Of a DNA stretch of 64,000 bases, positions 8,179 to 15,653 are shown one piece after another. Origin of the DNA: Gp6-AA40 sp035649635 (GTDB taxonomy: Bacteria > Acidobacteriota > Vicinamibacteria > Vicinamibacterales > UBA2999). A program made the translations under genes and the position numbers. The notes under the pieces were generated by a model. It made no database searches and was not told the origin of the DNA. It was given only the letters and a program-made list of their open reading frames with translations. The DNA lies in the NCBI GenBank assembly GCA_035649635.1, contig DASRJE010000102.1, positions 62,001 through 126,000 on the forward strand, in the 5' to 3' direction. Numbering within the stretch: position 1 is the first letter of the stretch; each line of letters begins with the position of its first letter.

Positions 8179-8442
8179 CTATTCTTCAGCGGCCGGCTGG
8201 TTCAGGGAGATGACGTGCTCGATACGCCGCTCGGCGAAGAACGCATGCATCTCGGCCACGGCGGCGCACAAGTTGACGATTCCCACTCCGGAAACGGCGC
8301 CTCTGACGAAGTTGTTGATCATCAGCGCGTGGATGAACGGCAAAGCCTGCGCGAAGTAATTGCGATCCCAGAACTCCGACCACGGCGCGAGCAGCAGCAC
8401 TGCCCCCGTCTCAAGGAAGAACGCCGTCAAGAGCAGACGCAT
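8179..8442 (-). CDS. Small membrane protein, unknown
   Basis: This 87-residue protein starts with a hydrophobic segment (MRLLLTAFFLETGAVLLLAP). A second hydrophobic stretch lies around INNFVRGAVSGVGIVNLCAAVAE, and the tail is polar, so it is probably an inner-membrane protein with two helices. Its ATG overlaps the stop of the TPR gene as TGATG, and it lies 9 bp before the ThiE/TenI gene. I cannot assign a family. Confidence 0.65.
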   Translation of the reverse strand: MRLLLTAFFLETGAVLLLAPWSEFWDRNYFAQALPFIHALMINNFVRGAVSGVGIVNLCAAVAEMHAFFAERRIEHVISLNQPAAEE

Positions 8443-9677
8443 CAAGGTTTCCCAATTTCAGCCTGCGACAACTGAGCGATCCGCTCGCGGACGTCTCGAT
8501 AGCCGCAGGACTCCGATTCGACTTCCATGAAGAGAGCCATCGCGCGAGAGGTCTCTCCCTGGTTCGCCAGCGCGTCGGCCAGGTCGTACATCAACTCGAG
8601 CCGATCCTCGACGGCGGGTGCAGGCGCTTCGAGCGCGCGCTCCATCCACTCTATTGATCGCTCCACATCGCCGCGTCCGAGATAAATCCGCCCGAGTCGC
8701 GAGGCGGATTCGAACCGCAGTGCCGGATTTCGCGACGCTTCCTCCAGATTGGTAATCGCCTCGGCCGGGCGATTCTCGGCCAGGTGCCGCATGCCGCGCT
8801 CCAGTTGTTCGCGGGCGCGGATTTCCTGGTCGCGAGCCACTTTTCCCCTCAACTCCTCGAAGAACGACTCGAGCGGCAGCGACTCCGGCGGCTCAGGATC
8901 AGGAAGCGAGGTGACGGGCGCAACTACGACATCGGGAATAATCACGACGTCGGGTTCTGCCACCGCGAGAGTGAGAGGCGGGTCCTCGTGTTCGATTCGA
9001 AGCGCTGGTTCCTCGACAGGGCCCGGAGCGGGGGCGACAGGTGGGGCCGCAGCGGCACGCTTCAGTTGAATCTCCTGATCGCTCGGGTCGAGCTGAGCGG
9101 CCTCCTGCAAGGTTTCGAATGCCTCGGCCAGGCGCTCCTCTTTCGTCAGGATGTCGGCCACGCTCATGATCAACCGGGCTGCCTGCTTTGATTCGCCTCG
9201 TTCGAGAAGCGCCCTGGCTGCGACGCTCCTGGCCTCGACGCTGGCGTCCCCGAGTAGCCCGAGCCGTATCACGCAGTCCACCGCGCCCTGCTCGTTGCCG
9301 GCCGCGCGGCGATCCTGAATCAGTCGACTGTAATTCGACCGCGCGTCGAGGGAGAGACCGTTGCGTCCCGCGATATCAGCCAACTGCCAGAGCGCGTGAT
9401 CGTCGCCCCTCCTGACTTTGAGAACCTTCTTGTATAGGGCCGATGCACGCGGGAAAAAGCCTTCGCCGTAGAGATGGTCGGCGGCGCGAGTGAAATGCTC
9501 CGCCGCACTTTCGGCCTGTCCGATTTTCAGGTACAAGTCGCCGAGCACGTTCGCCGAATTCCAGTCGCTGGGCTTGTCTTCGACCAGCCGGACGTATTCT
9601 GCGATGGCATCCGCCACCTTGCCCTGCTTGAGAAGCTTCTCAGCTTTCTTCAGTCTTCCGTCGCGATTAGCCGGCAC
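8442..9677 (-). CDS. TPR repeat protein
   Basis: The 411-residue protein has tetratricopeptide repeats in the first 200 residues (for example AEKLLKQGKVADAIAEYVRL and ANVLGDLYLKIGQAESAAEH). A Pro/Ala/Val-rich linker spans roughly 210-265, and further repeats follow (AIEWMERAL-type, ending LYDLADALANQGETSRAM). No signal peptide or membrane segment is visible, so it is a cytoplasmic scaffold. A GTG start directly abuts the rnhB stop (TGAGTG), so it is read in the same operon. The partner is unknown. Confidence 0.85.
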   Translation of the reverse strand: MPANRDGRLKKAEKLLKQGKVADAIAEYVRLVEDKPSDWNSANVLGDLYLKIGQAESAAEHFTRAADHLYGEGFFPRASALYKKVLKVRRGDDHALWQLADIAGRNGLSLDARSNYSRLIQDRRAAGNEQGAVDCVIRLGLLGDASVEARSVAARALLERGESKQAARLIMSVADILTKEERLAEAFETLQEAAQLDPSDQEIQLKRAAAAPPVAPAPGPVEEPALRIEHEDPPLTLAVAEPDVVIIPDVVVAPVTSLPDPEPPESLPLESFFEELRGKVARDQEIRAREQLERGMRHLAENRPAEAITNLEEASRNPALRFESASRLGRIYLGRGDVERSIEWMERALEAPAPAVEDRLELMYDLADALANQGETSRAMALFMEVESESCGYRDVRERIAQLSQAEIGKP

Positions 9678-10304
9678 TCAATCGATCCTATCAAACAGGC
9701 CCGGCTGCGGCTTGAAGGAGCGGCGATGCAGGGACGAGTATCCGAATCGTTCGACCGCAGCCCGATGCTCGGCGGTCGCGTACCCTTTGTGCTTGTCGTA
9801 CCCGTAGCGTGGATCGCTCGCGTGCTCGGTCATCATCTGACGGTCGCGTGAAACCTTGGCGACGATGGACGCGGCGGCAATCGCTGCGCACCGGCGATCG
9901 CCATGCAGAACCCCGCGCTGGGCGATGTGGAGATCGGGGATGCGGAAGGCATCGACGAGCACGGCGTCCGGCAACGGCGCCAACGCCAGCACCGCGCGGC
10001 GCATCGCCTCGAGCGACGCCCGGTGAATATTCAGCGTGTCGATCTCGGTGGGTGCCACGAAGGCGACTGACCATGCAAATGCGCGAGCCGTGATGAGATC
10101 GTTCAGTCGTTCGCGTTCGATAGCGGTCAGCATCTTCGAGTCTGCGAGTCCAGGTATGTGCGAGTCCGGATCGAGGACGACGGCGCCAGCGACGACGGGG
10201 CCGGCCAGACATCCCCGTCCGACCTCATCGCACCCGGCGATGCGATAGAAGCCCCAGCGTCGAAGCGCGTTCTCGATCGTCCTCGTCGCACGGACCCGAA
10301 CCAT
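9678..10304 (-). CDS. rnhB: Ribonuclease HII
   Basis: RNase HII cuts RNA in RNA-DNA hybrids, including single misincorporated ribonucleotides. The 208-residue protein has the signature AGCDEVGRGCLAGPVVAGAVV, giving the first acidic pair of the DEDD site. LADSKML follows, then the later aspartate segment LVDAFRI, and ASIVAKVSRDRQM. It lies 22 bp after rplS, a common arrangement, and abuts the TPR gene. Confidence 0.95.
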   Translation of the reverse strand: MVRVRATRTIENALRRWGFYRIAGCDEVGRGCLAGPVVAGAVVLDPDSHIPGLADSKMLTAIERERLNDLITARAFAWSVAFVAPTEIDTLNIHRASLEAMRRAVLALAPLPDAVLVDAFRIPDLHIAQRGVLHGDRRCAAIAAASIVAKVSRDRQMMTEHASDPRYGYDKHKGYATAEHRAAVERFGYSSLHRRSFKPQPGLFDRID

Positions 10305-10326
10305 GGCTAGCGGGCTCCGCTTGATC

Positions 10327-10671
10327 TCAGGCGCGCTTGGTTTCCTTCATTCGAGCTGCCTTCCCCTTCAGGTTGCGGAGGAAGTACAGCTTCGCCCGGC
10401 GGACCCGCGCCGATCGCACCACGTCGACCTTCGCGATCGTCGGCGAGTGCAGCGGGAAAATGCGCTCGACACCCTGACCGAACGAGACCTTGCGAACAGT
10501 GAAGGAGGATCTCAGTCCGCCCCGATGCATCCCGATGACGATGCCTTCGAAGATCTGGATCCGCTCTTTGTCGCCCTCGCGCACCTTGACGTGCACACGG
10601 ACCGTATCTCCAGACTTCATGTCCGGCCTGTCGGTCATCTGGGACTTTTCGGCCAACTCAATCGCGCTCAT
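10327..10671 (-). CDS. rplS: 50S ribosomal protein L19
   Basis: The 114-residue protein sits at the 30S-50S interface. It shows the L19 core GDTVRVHVKVREGDKERIQ, FEGIVIGMHRGGL, FTVRKVSFGQGVER and the C-terminal VRRAKLYFLRNLKGKAAR. Length and gene order (trmD then rplS) are standard. A GAGAGAG-type purine run precedes the ATG. Confidence 0.97.
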   Translation of the reverse strand: MSAIELAEKSQMTDRPDMKSGDTVRVHVKVREGDKERIQIFEGIVIGMHRGGLRSSFTVRKVSFGQGVERIFPLHSPTIAKVDVVRSARVRRAKLYFLRNLKGKAARMKETKRA

Positions 10672-10698
10672 TGCTCTCTCCTCACTCTACGCACTTCC

Positions 10699-10723
10699 GC
10701 GGGGGCTGAAGCCCCCGCTCTAC
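10699..10723. repeat. GC-rich palindrome with GCTCTAC tag between trmD and rplS
   Basis: Arms GCGGGGGCT and AGCCCCCGC with a 2-nt centre form a nearly perfect palindrome at 10699-10718, followed by TCTAC. The same GCCCCGCTCTAC tag recurs at 49947 and 51013 and, reversed, at 61967. It overlaps the trmD stop codon. Inside an operon it could attenuate transcription or protect the mRNA. Confidence 0.65.
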
Positions 10724-11463
10724 GGTTTAGACCGTTCACGCTGAATCTCGTCGAGCAGCGCCCGATCTTCTTCGTCAAGCGTCGCGGTGGCAATCAGGTC
10801 CGGACGCCGATCCAGCGTCCGAACGAGCGCCGCCTTTCGACGCCACCGACGAACATCGGCATGGTGCCCCGACAGCAGCACGTCCGGCACCCGATGTCCC
10901 GCAATCTCGGCCGGCCTCGTGTAGTGCGGATAGTCGAGCAAGCCCCGCGCAAACGAATCCTGCGCGACCGACTGCTCGTCCCCCACCACCCCAGGCACCA
11001 GGCGACTCACCGCATCGACGATGACGAGCGCCGCCAGCTCGCCTCCGCTCAGCACGTAGTCACCGATCGAGATTTCCTCGGTGGCGACGACGTCCCGAAC
11101 CCTCTCATCCATCCCCTCGTAGCGGCCGCACAACAAGACGACGTGCCCGAGAGAGGCAAGGCGTTCGGCCTCACCCTGGTTGAACGTTCGGCCTTGCGGC
11201 GAAAGCAGTACAACCGCGTCCGGTGTCCCCCGCGTGGTCCGGATCTCATCCACCGCCCGCATCAGCGGCTCGGCCTTCATCACCATTCCTGGACCCCCAC
11301 CATACGGCACATCATCTACCGTCCGGTGTCGGTCCTTCGTCCAGCGGCGGAGGTCGTGCACTGCCACATCCAGCAAGCCGCGCTCGACGCCCCGACTCAC
11401 CACCCCCTCACCCAGACCGGTTTCGATCATTGAGGGAAAGATGGTGATGATGTCGAACCGCAT
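10720..11463 (-). CDS. trmD: tRNA (guanine-N1)-methyltransferase TrmD
   Basis: TrmD methylates G37 of tRNAs using S-adenosylmethionine in its trefoil-knot SPOUT fold. The 247-residue protein begins MRFDIITIFPSMI and shows YGGGPGMVMK, LLCGRYEGMDERV, EISIGDYVLSGGELAALV and DSFARGLLDYPHYTRP, the family hallmarks. The ATG directly follows a short heptamer repeat that also contains the rimM stop. It is followed by rplS in the ribosome-maturation operon. Confidence 0.97.
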   Translation of the reverse strand: MRFDIITIFPSMIETGLGEGVVSRGVERGLLDVAVHDLRRWTKDRHRTVDDVPYGGGPGMVMKAEPLMRAVDEIRTTRGTPDAVVLLSPQGRTFNQGEAERLASLGHVVLLCGRYEGMDERVRDVVATEEISIGDYVLSGGELAALVIVDAVSRLVPGVVGDEQSVAQDSFARGLLDYPHYTRPAEIAGHRVPDVLLSGHHADVRRWRRKAALVRTLDRRPDLIATATLDEEDRALLDEIQRERSKP

Positions 11464-11475
11464 ACTGCCTACTGC

Positions 11476-11988
11476 CTACTTCTGGTTCAGCTCGAGCAGT
11501 CCCTCGGGCGGGTTGATCCGAATCCGCCGCGCTCCGATATCGACCTCGACACAGATATCGGCGGCAAGCGGCACGAGCACTTCGCCCCCACGCCCTTCCA
11601 CACTCAGCACGCTCGCCCCGGCGCCGCCTGCGACCCTCGTCACCTCACCGATGGGTTCGCCCAAGATCGTCTCGACGACACATCCCACCAGGTCGTGCAC
11701 GTAATAGGCGCCCGCACTGAGGGGCAACAGCGAATCTTCCGGAATCCTCAAATCGAGGCCTGTGAGCCGCTCGACATCCTCGATCGTCTCAAAGCCTTCG
11801 AACCCAATCACTGGCCGGCCGTTCTGTAGCCGCGCCGAGGTGACCTTCAGGACTTCATTCCCGCGATCCGATCGCGTCCAGAAGGTCGCGCCCGTTCGAA
11901 ACCGATCCTCGACGAAGTCCGTTTCGGGCGTCACCATCACGTGGCCGCGGATACCATGCGGCCTCGCGATGCGACCTACGAGAACCAT
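11476..11988 (-). CDS. rimM: Ribosome maturation factor RimM
   Basis: RimM assists late assembly of the 30S head and binds S19. The 170 residues starting at the ATG at 11988 (MVLVGRIARPHGIRGHV) match the family length. The N-terminal RimM barrel is followed by the PRC-barrel region with AYYVHDLVGCVV, GEVTRV and VLVPLAADICVEVD. The frame is open to 12132, but that part is a heptamer-repeat spacer and was excluded. The stop TAG lies in a CTGCCTA repeat just before trmD. Confidence 0.93.
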   Translation of the reverse strand: MVLVGRIARPHGIRGHVMVTPETDFVEDRFRTGATFWTRSDRGNEVLKVTSARLQNGRPVIGFEGFETIEDVERLTGLDLRIPEDSLLPLSAGAYYVHDLVGCVVETILGEPIGEVTRVAGGAGASVLSVEGRGGEVLVPLAADICVEVDIGARRIRINPPEGLLELNQK

Positions 11989-11996
11989 GCGATTCC

Positions 11997-12067
11997 ACTC
12001 GGGACTCGGGACTCGGGACTCGGCACTCGATTGGTTCTCGGTTCGGCCGAATCCCGAATCCCGAACC
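11997..12067. repeat. Inverted heptamer array between khpA and rimM
   Basis: Five ACTCGGG-type heptamers (11997-12031) are followed by a short spacer and then CCGAATC, CCGAATC and CCGAACC (12047-12067). The two blocks are partly complementary (TCGGGA against TCCCGA), so the RNA can fold into a long hairpin. It sits inside the translation operon just upstream of the rimM start. Confidence 0.8.
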
Positions 12068-12134
12068 CCGCCGCCTTCGCGCGTTCGGCGAGCCTCGCCG
12101 TAGCCAGGCGGAGGCGGGAATCCCGAACTCATAT

Positions 12135-12398
12135 TCAGTCCCGTATATCGAGCTGTGCTCGCACGCCGTGACGCTCGGCCGTCAGCGCAACGAGCGTGCG
12201 AATTGCTGCTGCGGTTCGCCCCTGCCGCCCGATGATCTTTCCCATGTCGCCGGGCGCCGTCTGCAACTCGACTACTGTCATACCCCGACGCACCGACTCG
12301 GTCACCTTCACCGACTCGGGATGATCGACGAGCGTCTTGACGACGACCTCGACGACCGCGCGGAGTGGGCTACTCTGCTCGACGTCCTGGCTCGTCAT
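12135..12398 (-). CDS. khpA: KH-domain RNA-binding protein KhpA
   Basis: This 87-residue single-KH-domain protein (COG1837) typically lies between rpsP and rimM. The GKIIGRQGRTAAAIRTLV segment is the KH GxxG loop, preceded by an alternating strand VVELQTAPGD. KhpA-type proteins bind RNA and influence ribosome assembly and cell elongation in Gram-positive bacteria. I chose the ATG at 12398 because it overlaps the rpsP stop as TGATG; a GTG one codon upstream is also possible. Confidence 0.93.
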   Translation of the reverse strand: MTSQDVEQSSPLRAVVEVVVKTLVDHPESVKVTESVRRGMTVVELQTAPGDMGKIIGRQGRTAAAIRTLVALTAERHGVRAQLDIRD

Positions 12399-12670
12399 CA
12401 CTGAGCGGGAGCCTCCGCCGGCTTCGACATGTCGCGCGACAGGTGCTTCGCCAGCAGCGTGCGGACCGAGTTCGATGGCTGCGCGCCCATCTTCATCCAG
12501 TGCTGAACCCGTTCCTTGTTGATCTCCACAACGGCCGGCTTCGAGCGCGGGTTATACGTCCCCAGGTTCTCGACGAAGCTGCTCTCGCGCGCCGACTTCG
12601 CTTCTGTCACCACCACGCGAAAATAGGGCTTCTTCTTCGACCCTACTCGTCTCATTCGAATCGCTAGCAT
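12398..12670 (-). CDS. rpsP: 30S ribosomal protein S16
   Basis: The 90-residue protein starts MLAIRMRRVGSKKKPYFRVV, the S16 signature, and continues with FVENLGTYNPRSKP and ERVQHWMKMGAQPSNSVRTL. The C-terminus has a short Pro/Ala-rich extension. It overlaps khpA and follows ffh across a heptamer-repeat spacer. Confidence 0.97.
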   Translation of the reverse strand: MLAIRMRRVGSKKKPYFRVVVTEAKSARESSFVENLGTYNPRSKPAVVEINKERVQHWMKMGAQPSNSVRTLLAKHLSRDMSKPAEAPAQ

Positions 12671-12685
12671 TTCTCGCTCCGCTCA

Positions 12686-12748
12686 AACTTCCAACTTCCA
12701 ATTTCCAACTTCCAAAATTGGGAGTTGGGAGTTGGCAGCTGGGCGTTG
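12686..12748. repeat. Inverted heptamer array between ffh and rpsP
   Basis: Nine consecutive 7-bp units read AACTTCC, AACTTCC, AATTTCC, AACTTCC, AAAATTG, then GGAGTTG twice, GCAGCTG and GGCGTTG. The first and second halves are near-complementary, so they can form a hairpin with its turn at AAAATT. It fills nearly all of the 82-bp gap. Confidence 0.88.
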
Positions 12749-12752
12749 ACAC

Positions 12753-14171
12753 CTATCGTGATTTGATGAGCCCCCAGGGCCCGCCCTTCTTTCGTTTCTT
12801 CCCGCCGGCCTGCGCGAATCCCGCCTGCGGCTGATGCGGCATCTTCGGCATTCCCTTCATGCCTTTCATGGCAGCCGTGCCCCCTCGTCCGATCATCTGC
12901 AGCACGCGCTTCATCTCGGCGAACTGCTTGAGAAGGCGATTCACCTCCTCGACCGACGTACCACTGCCGGCAGCAATTCGCTTCCTTCGGCTGCCGTTGA
13001 TGATCTGGTCGTTCTTGCGCTCCGCAGGGGTCATCGACGAGATGATGGCCTCGACGCGCGCCAACTGCTTTTCGTCCGGCTTGTTCTGCGCAAGCTCTTT
13101 GAGGTTGCCCAGTCCCGGAATCATGCCCAGGATGCTCTCGAGCGGTCCCATTCGCTTGAGCGTTCGTAACTGGGTTCGAAAGTCGTCGAGCGAGAACTGA
13201 TTTTTGCGAAGCTTCTCCTCGAGTTGCTCCGCCTCGTCTTCCCCGATCGCCTGCTCGGCCTTCTCGATGAGCGAGAGGACGTCGCCCATGCCAAGGATGC
13301 GCGAGACGATCCGATCAGGGTGAAAGAGCTCGAGATCTTCGAGGCGTTCACCGCTGCCGATGAACGCGATCGGCACGCCAACAACCGACACCACTGACAG
13401 CGCCGCGCCGCCCCGCGCGTCGCCATCGAGCTTGGTCAGCACTACGCCCGTGACGCCAATGCGGCGATTGAATTCGCCGGCGCTCTTGATGGCATCCTGC
13501 CCCGTCATCGCGTCCGCGACGTAGAGCAGGTCCGTCGGGTTCACGATGTCCTTGATGGCCTGCAGTTCGTTCATCAGGTCGTCGTCGATGTGAAGACGGC
13601 CGGCTGTGTCGACAATGACCGTGTCGAACCCTTTGGCCCGGGCTTCGGACAACGCCCCGGAGGCTCGAGCCACCGGGTCCATCGTCTCGGGTGCGTGGAC
13701 TTTGACTTCGGCCTTCGCTCCGACGACGGAGAGCTGTTGAATCGCGGCGGGACGGCGAACGTCGGTCGATACCATCAGGGGATGGCGACCTTGGCGTCTG
13801 AGCCAGCGGCCAAGCTTGCCGCAGGTCGTGGTCTTGCCGGACCCCTGCAGCCCCAGGAGGAGGACGACCCGCGGAGTCGGAGAATCTTTCCTGAGCCCTC
13901 CCTCGGTTTCGCCGAACAGAGCCAGCAGCTCGTCGCGAACGATCTTGACGACCTGCTGGACCGGGCTGAGGCTCTTGAGCACCTCCTGGTCGGTAGCCTT
14001 GTCGCGGACGCGATCGATAAAGGCTTTGACGACCTGAAAATTGACGTCAGCCTCGAGCAGGGCGAGCCGGATCTCGCGGAGCGCGGTCTCGACGTGCTCG
14101 GGGGTGAGACGCACCTCGCCCCGCAGGGACGTGAAGGCGCTCTGGATGCGGGTGCTTAGAGATTCGAACAA
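12753..14171 (-). CDS. ffh: Signal recognition particle protein Ffh
   Basis: Ffh binds signal peptides of nascent chains and delivers ribosomes to FtsY. The 472-residue protein has the N-domain, the GTPase G-domain (GLQGSGKTTTCGKL, DVRRPAAIQQL, VIVDTAGRLHID, LTKLDGDARGG) and a methionine-rich M-domain ending in a Gly/Lys-rich tail. RKRIAAGSGTSVEEVNRLLKQF is the SRP-RNA-binding region. The start is a TTG at 14171 behind a -10 box only 6 nt away, so the operon mRNA is probably leaderless. Its receptor FtsY is encoded at 20473. Confidence 0.95.
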   Translation of the reverse strand: MFESLSTRIQSAFTSLRGEVRLTPEHVETALREIRLALLEADVNFQVVKAFIDRVRDKATDQEVLKSLSPVQQVVKIVRDELLALFGETEGGLRKDSPTPRVVLLLGLQGSGKTTTCGKLGRWLRRQGRHPLMVSTDVRRPAAIQQLSVVGAKAEVKVHAPETMDPVARASGALSEARAKGFDTVIVDTAGRLHIDDDLMNELQAIKDIVNPTDLLYVADAMTGQDAIKSAGEFNRRIGVTGVVLTKLDGDARGGAALSVVSVVGVPIAFIGSGERLEDLELFHPDRIVSRILGMGDVLSLIEKAEQAIGEDEAEQLEEKLRKNQFSLDDFRTQLRTLKRMGPLESILGMIPGLGNLKELAQNKPDEKQLARVEAIISSMTPAERKNDQIINGSRRKRIAAGSGTSVEEVNRLLKQFAEMKRVLQMIGRGGTAAMKGMKGMPKMPHQPQAGFAQAGGKKRKKGGPWGLIKSR

Positions 14172-14177
14172 ACCCTT

Positions 14178-14207
14178 ATCTTATGGCAACTTGACCGTAT
14201 GTCGCAA
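14178..14207 (-). promoter_or_regulatory. Promoter of the ffh operon
   Basis: On the minus strand TTGCGA (14202-14207) and TAAGAT (14178-14183) are separated by 18 bp. The -10 box ends 6 nt before the TTG start of ffh. This fits a sigma-70 promoter giving a leaderless mRNA for ffh-rpsP-khpA-rimM-trmD-rplS-rnhB and the genes beyond. Confidence 0.55.
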
Positions 14208-14220
14208 GCCGGAGTCGGCC

Positions 14221-14226
14221 TATAAT
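14221..14226 (+). promoter_or_regulatory. Candidate -10 box for the secreted-protein gene
   Basis: A perfect TATAAT on the plus strand lies about 160 nt before the ATG at 14388. This would leave a leader containing two hairpins (14304-14320 and 14322-14386). The -35 region is weak, so the assignment is tentative. Confidence 0.35.
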
Positions 14227-14303
14227 CGCCAGTGAAGCTCCGCCCTCGCCTCCGAGAGTCGATGAACTAGTCGGCTCGCTTCACTGCCGACAGTGTTGGC
14301 TTG

Positions 14304-14386
14304 GGCCCGCTACGCGGGCCTGGACATCTCCGATGGCGAGGAAAAAATTTGCCTAATCGTCACGATGCCAGTCTTCGGAGATGTCC
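14304..14386 (+). promoter_or_regulatory. Leader with hairpin and a 12-bp inverted repeat covering the RBS
   Basis: GGCCCGC-TAC-GCGGGCC (14304-14320) forms a compact hairpin. Immediately after it GGACATCTCCGA (14322-14333) is perfectly complementary to TCGGAGATGTCC (14375-14386). The right arm contains the GGAG Shine-Dalgarno sequence of the gene starting at 14388, so pairing would hide the ribosome-binding site. It could be an RNA switch, a protein-bound operator or a chance dyad. Confidence 0.5.
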
Positions 14387-14387
14387 C

Positions 14388-15236
14388 ATGCTTGCTCTAT
14401 TACGCTCGATTTTCGTCGTCGCAACGCTTGCCGCCGTCCTGATTCAGGGGACAGCCACGCCCGCCGCGCAGGCGACCACCAGCGGCACGGGCATCTCGGC
14501 AAAGCCGAACTGGACGCCCCCGACGGGCGCAACGCCACGCCTGCCGAACGGCAAGCCGGACTTCAGTGGTGTGTGGGATCACCAGTACGTGCCGGACATG
14601 ACGGCGACAAATCGGAACCCCGCGCTGCAGAAGGGGCCCAAAGAGCTCCCCTTCTCACCCGCCGGCCTCGAAAACATGAAGAACTACGACCCGGTGAGGG
14701 ATGGCGACTACACGGGCATGTGCATGCCCTACGGGTTGATGCGGTCAATGAACGCGCCCTACCCGATCCAAATCTTTCAGAACGACAAGTACATCGCGTT
14801 TCTGTTCGAGGTGAGCACCTGGTTCCATGTCGTGCCCTTCAGGAATGAGCATCCCAAGGAAATCGATGCAACGTGGTTTGGCAATTCGATCGCCAAGTGG
14901 GATGGCGACACGCTCATCGTGGACACGGTTGGATTCAACGGCTACACGCGCCTCGACACCGTCGGACGGCCGCATAGCGACAAGCTGCATCTCACGCAGA
15001 AGTTCAAGCACATCGACGCTGGTCACGTGACGTACACGGTGACTGTCGACGATCCGGTCTACTACACGCAGCCGTGGACCAACGAGCGGACGATGACGCT
15101 ATCCAATGGTGAACTGCTGGAGTATTCGTGCGAGGAGAACAACAAGTCGCTGTGGGAGGGTCGCATCAAGCTGTGGATACCGCCCAACGCCAGCCAGCCG
15201 CGCAGCGCTCCGTCGTTTCCAGACGGCAAGAAGTAG
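14388..15236 (+). CDS. Secreted protein of an Acidobacteriota-expanded family (paralogue 1)
   Basis: This 282-residue protein has a Sec signal peptide (hydrophobic residues 5-22, then TPAAQA). The mature part begins with LPNGKPDFSGVWDHQYV. Signature stretches include CMPYGLMRSMNAPYPIQI, WDGDTLIVDTVGFNG, GRPHSDKLHLTQKF and VDDPVYYTQPWT. The gene at 42051-43085 encodes a relative with the same WxGDTLVIxTxGF and DPVxYTxPWT motifs. The biochemical function is unknown to me. The ATG at 14388 has GGAG seven bases upstream; the frame open to 14301 lacks such support. It is probably co-transcribed with the ferredoxin gene 3 bp downstream. Confidence 0.82.
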   Translation: MLALLRSIFVVATLAAVLIQGTATPAAQATTSGTGISAKPNWTPPTGATPRLPNGKPDFSGVWDHQYVPDMTATNRNPALQKGPKELPFSPAGLENMKNYDPVRDGDYTGMCMPYGLMRSMNAPYPIQIFQNDKYIAFLFEVSTWFHVVPFRNEHPKEIDATWFGNSIAKWDGDTLIVDTVGFNGYTRLDTVGRPHSDKLHLTQKFKHIDAGHVTYTVTVDDPVYYTQPWTNERTMTLSNGELLEYSCEENNKSLWEGRIKLWIPPNASQPRSAPSFPDGKK

Positions 15237-15239
15237 AGG

Positions 15240-15596
15240 ATGAACGAAGCCTTACGAGAGAAAGCCGTCCTCTACGGCGTGCCCGTGGCGCGCCGTCATA
15301 TCTTCCTCTGCGCCGAGCAAACCAAGCCGAAGTGCTGCGACATGGAACGCGGTGTCGCGGCGTGGGAGTTTCTGAAGCGCCGCCTGAAGGAGCTTGGCCT
15401 CTCCGAGCAAGGCGGCATCCTGCGCAGCAAAGCGAACTGCCTTCGCATCTGTGAAGGCGGACCAATTGCGGTGGTTTACCCCGAAGGCGCGTGGTACGGC
15501 GAGTGTGATCCGCCCGCGCTCGAGCGGATCATCCAGGAGCATCTGATTGGCGGGCGCGTCGTCGAAGACCTGCTGATCACGGAACACCGGCTATAA
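15240..15596 (+). CDS. Thioredoxin-like [2Fe-2S] ferredoxin
   Basis: The 118-residue protein matches the thioredoxin-fold [2Fe-2S] ferredoxin family (COG3411), which resembles the NuoE cluster domain. Cysteines fall in CAEQTKPKCC near the N-terminus and NCLRICEGGPIAVVYPEG further on. It carries electrons in the cytoplasm, and the partner is not visible here. The ATG follows the preceding stop by 3 bp with AGAGG in between. A very strong terminator follows. Confidence 0.88.
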   Translation: MNEALREKAVLYGVPVARRHIFLCAEQTKPKCCDMERGVAAWEFLKRRLKELGLSEQGGILRSKANCLRICEGGPIAVVYPEGAWYGECDPPALERIIQEHLIGGRVVEDLLITEHRL

Positions 15597-15653
15597 GACC
15601 CCGGGGGTGATTTTCGATAGAACCGGTCCGGAAAATCACCCCCGGGGTCTTTG
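15597..15653. terminator. Strong bidirectional Rho-independent terminator
   Basis: A perfect 19-bp inverted repeat (15597-15615 with 15631-15649) closes a 15-nt loop and is followed by TCTTT on the plus strand. It lies directly after the ferredoxin stop codon and directly before the stop codon of the convergent minus-strand gene, so it can end transcription from both sides. Confidence 0.9.

Noticed and set aside
10303..11433. 376-codon open frame on the plus strand
   Set aside because: It is antisense to rplS and trmD, which are certain. The composition is that of a shadow frame.
11989..12132. N-terminal extension of RimM
   Set aside because: The 48 extra residues are read from an inverted heptamer array, and the family starts at MVLVGRIARPHG.
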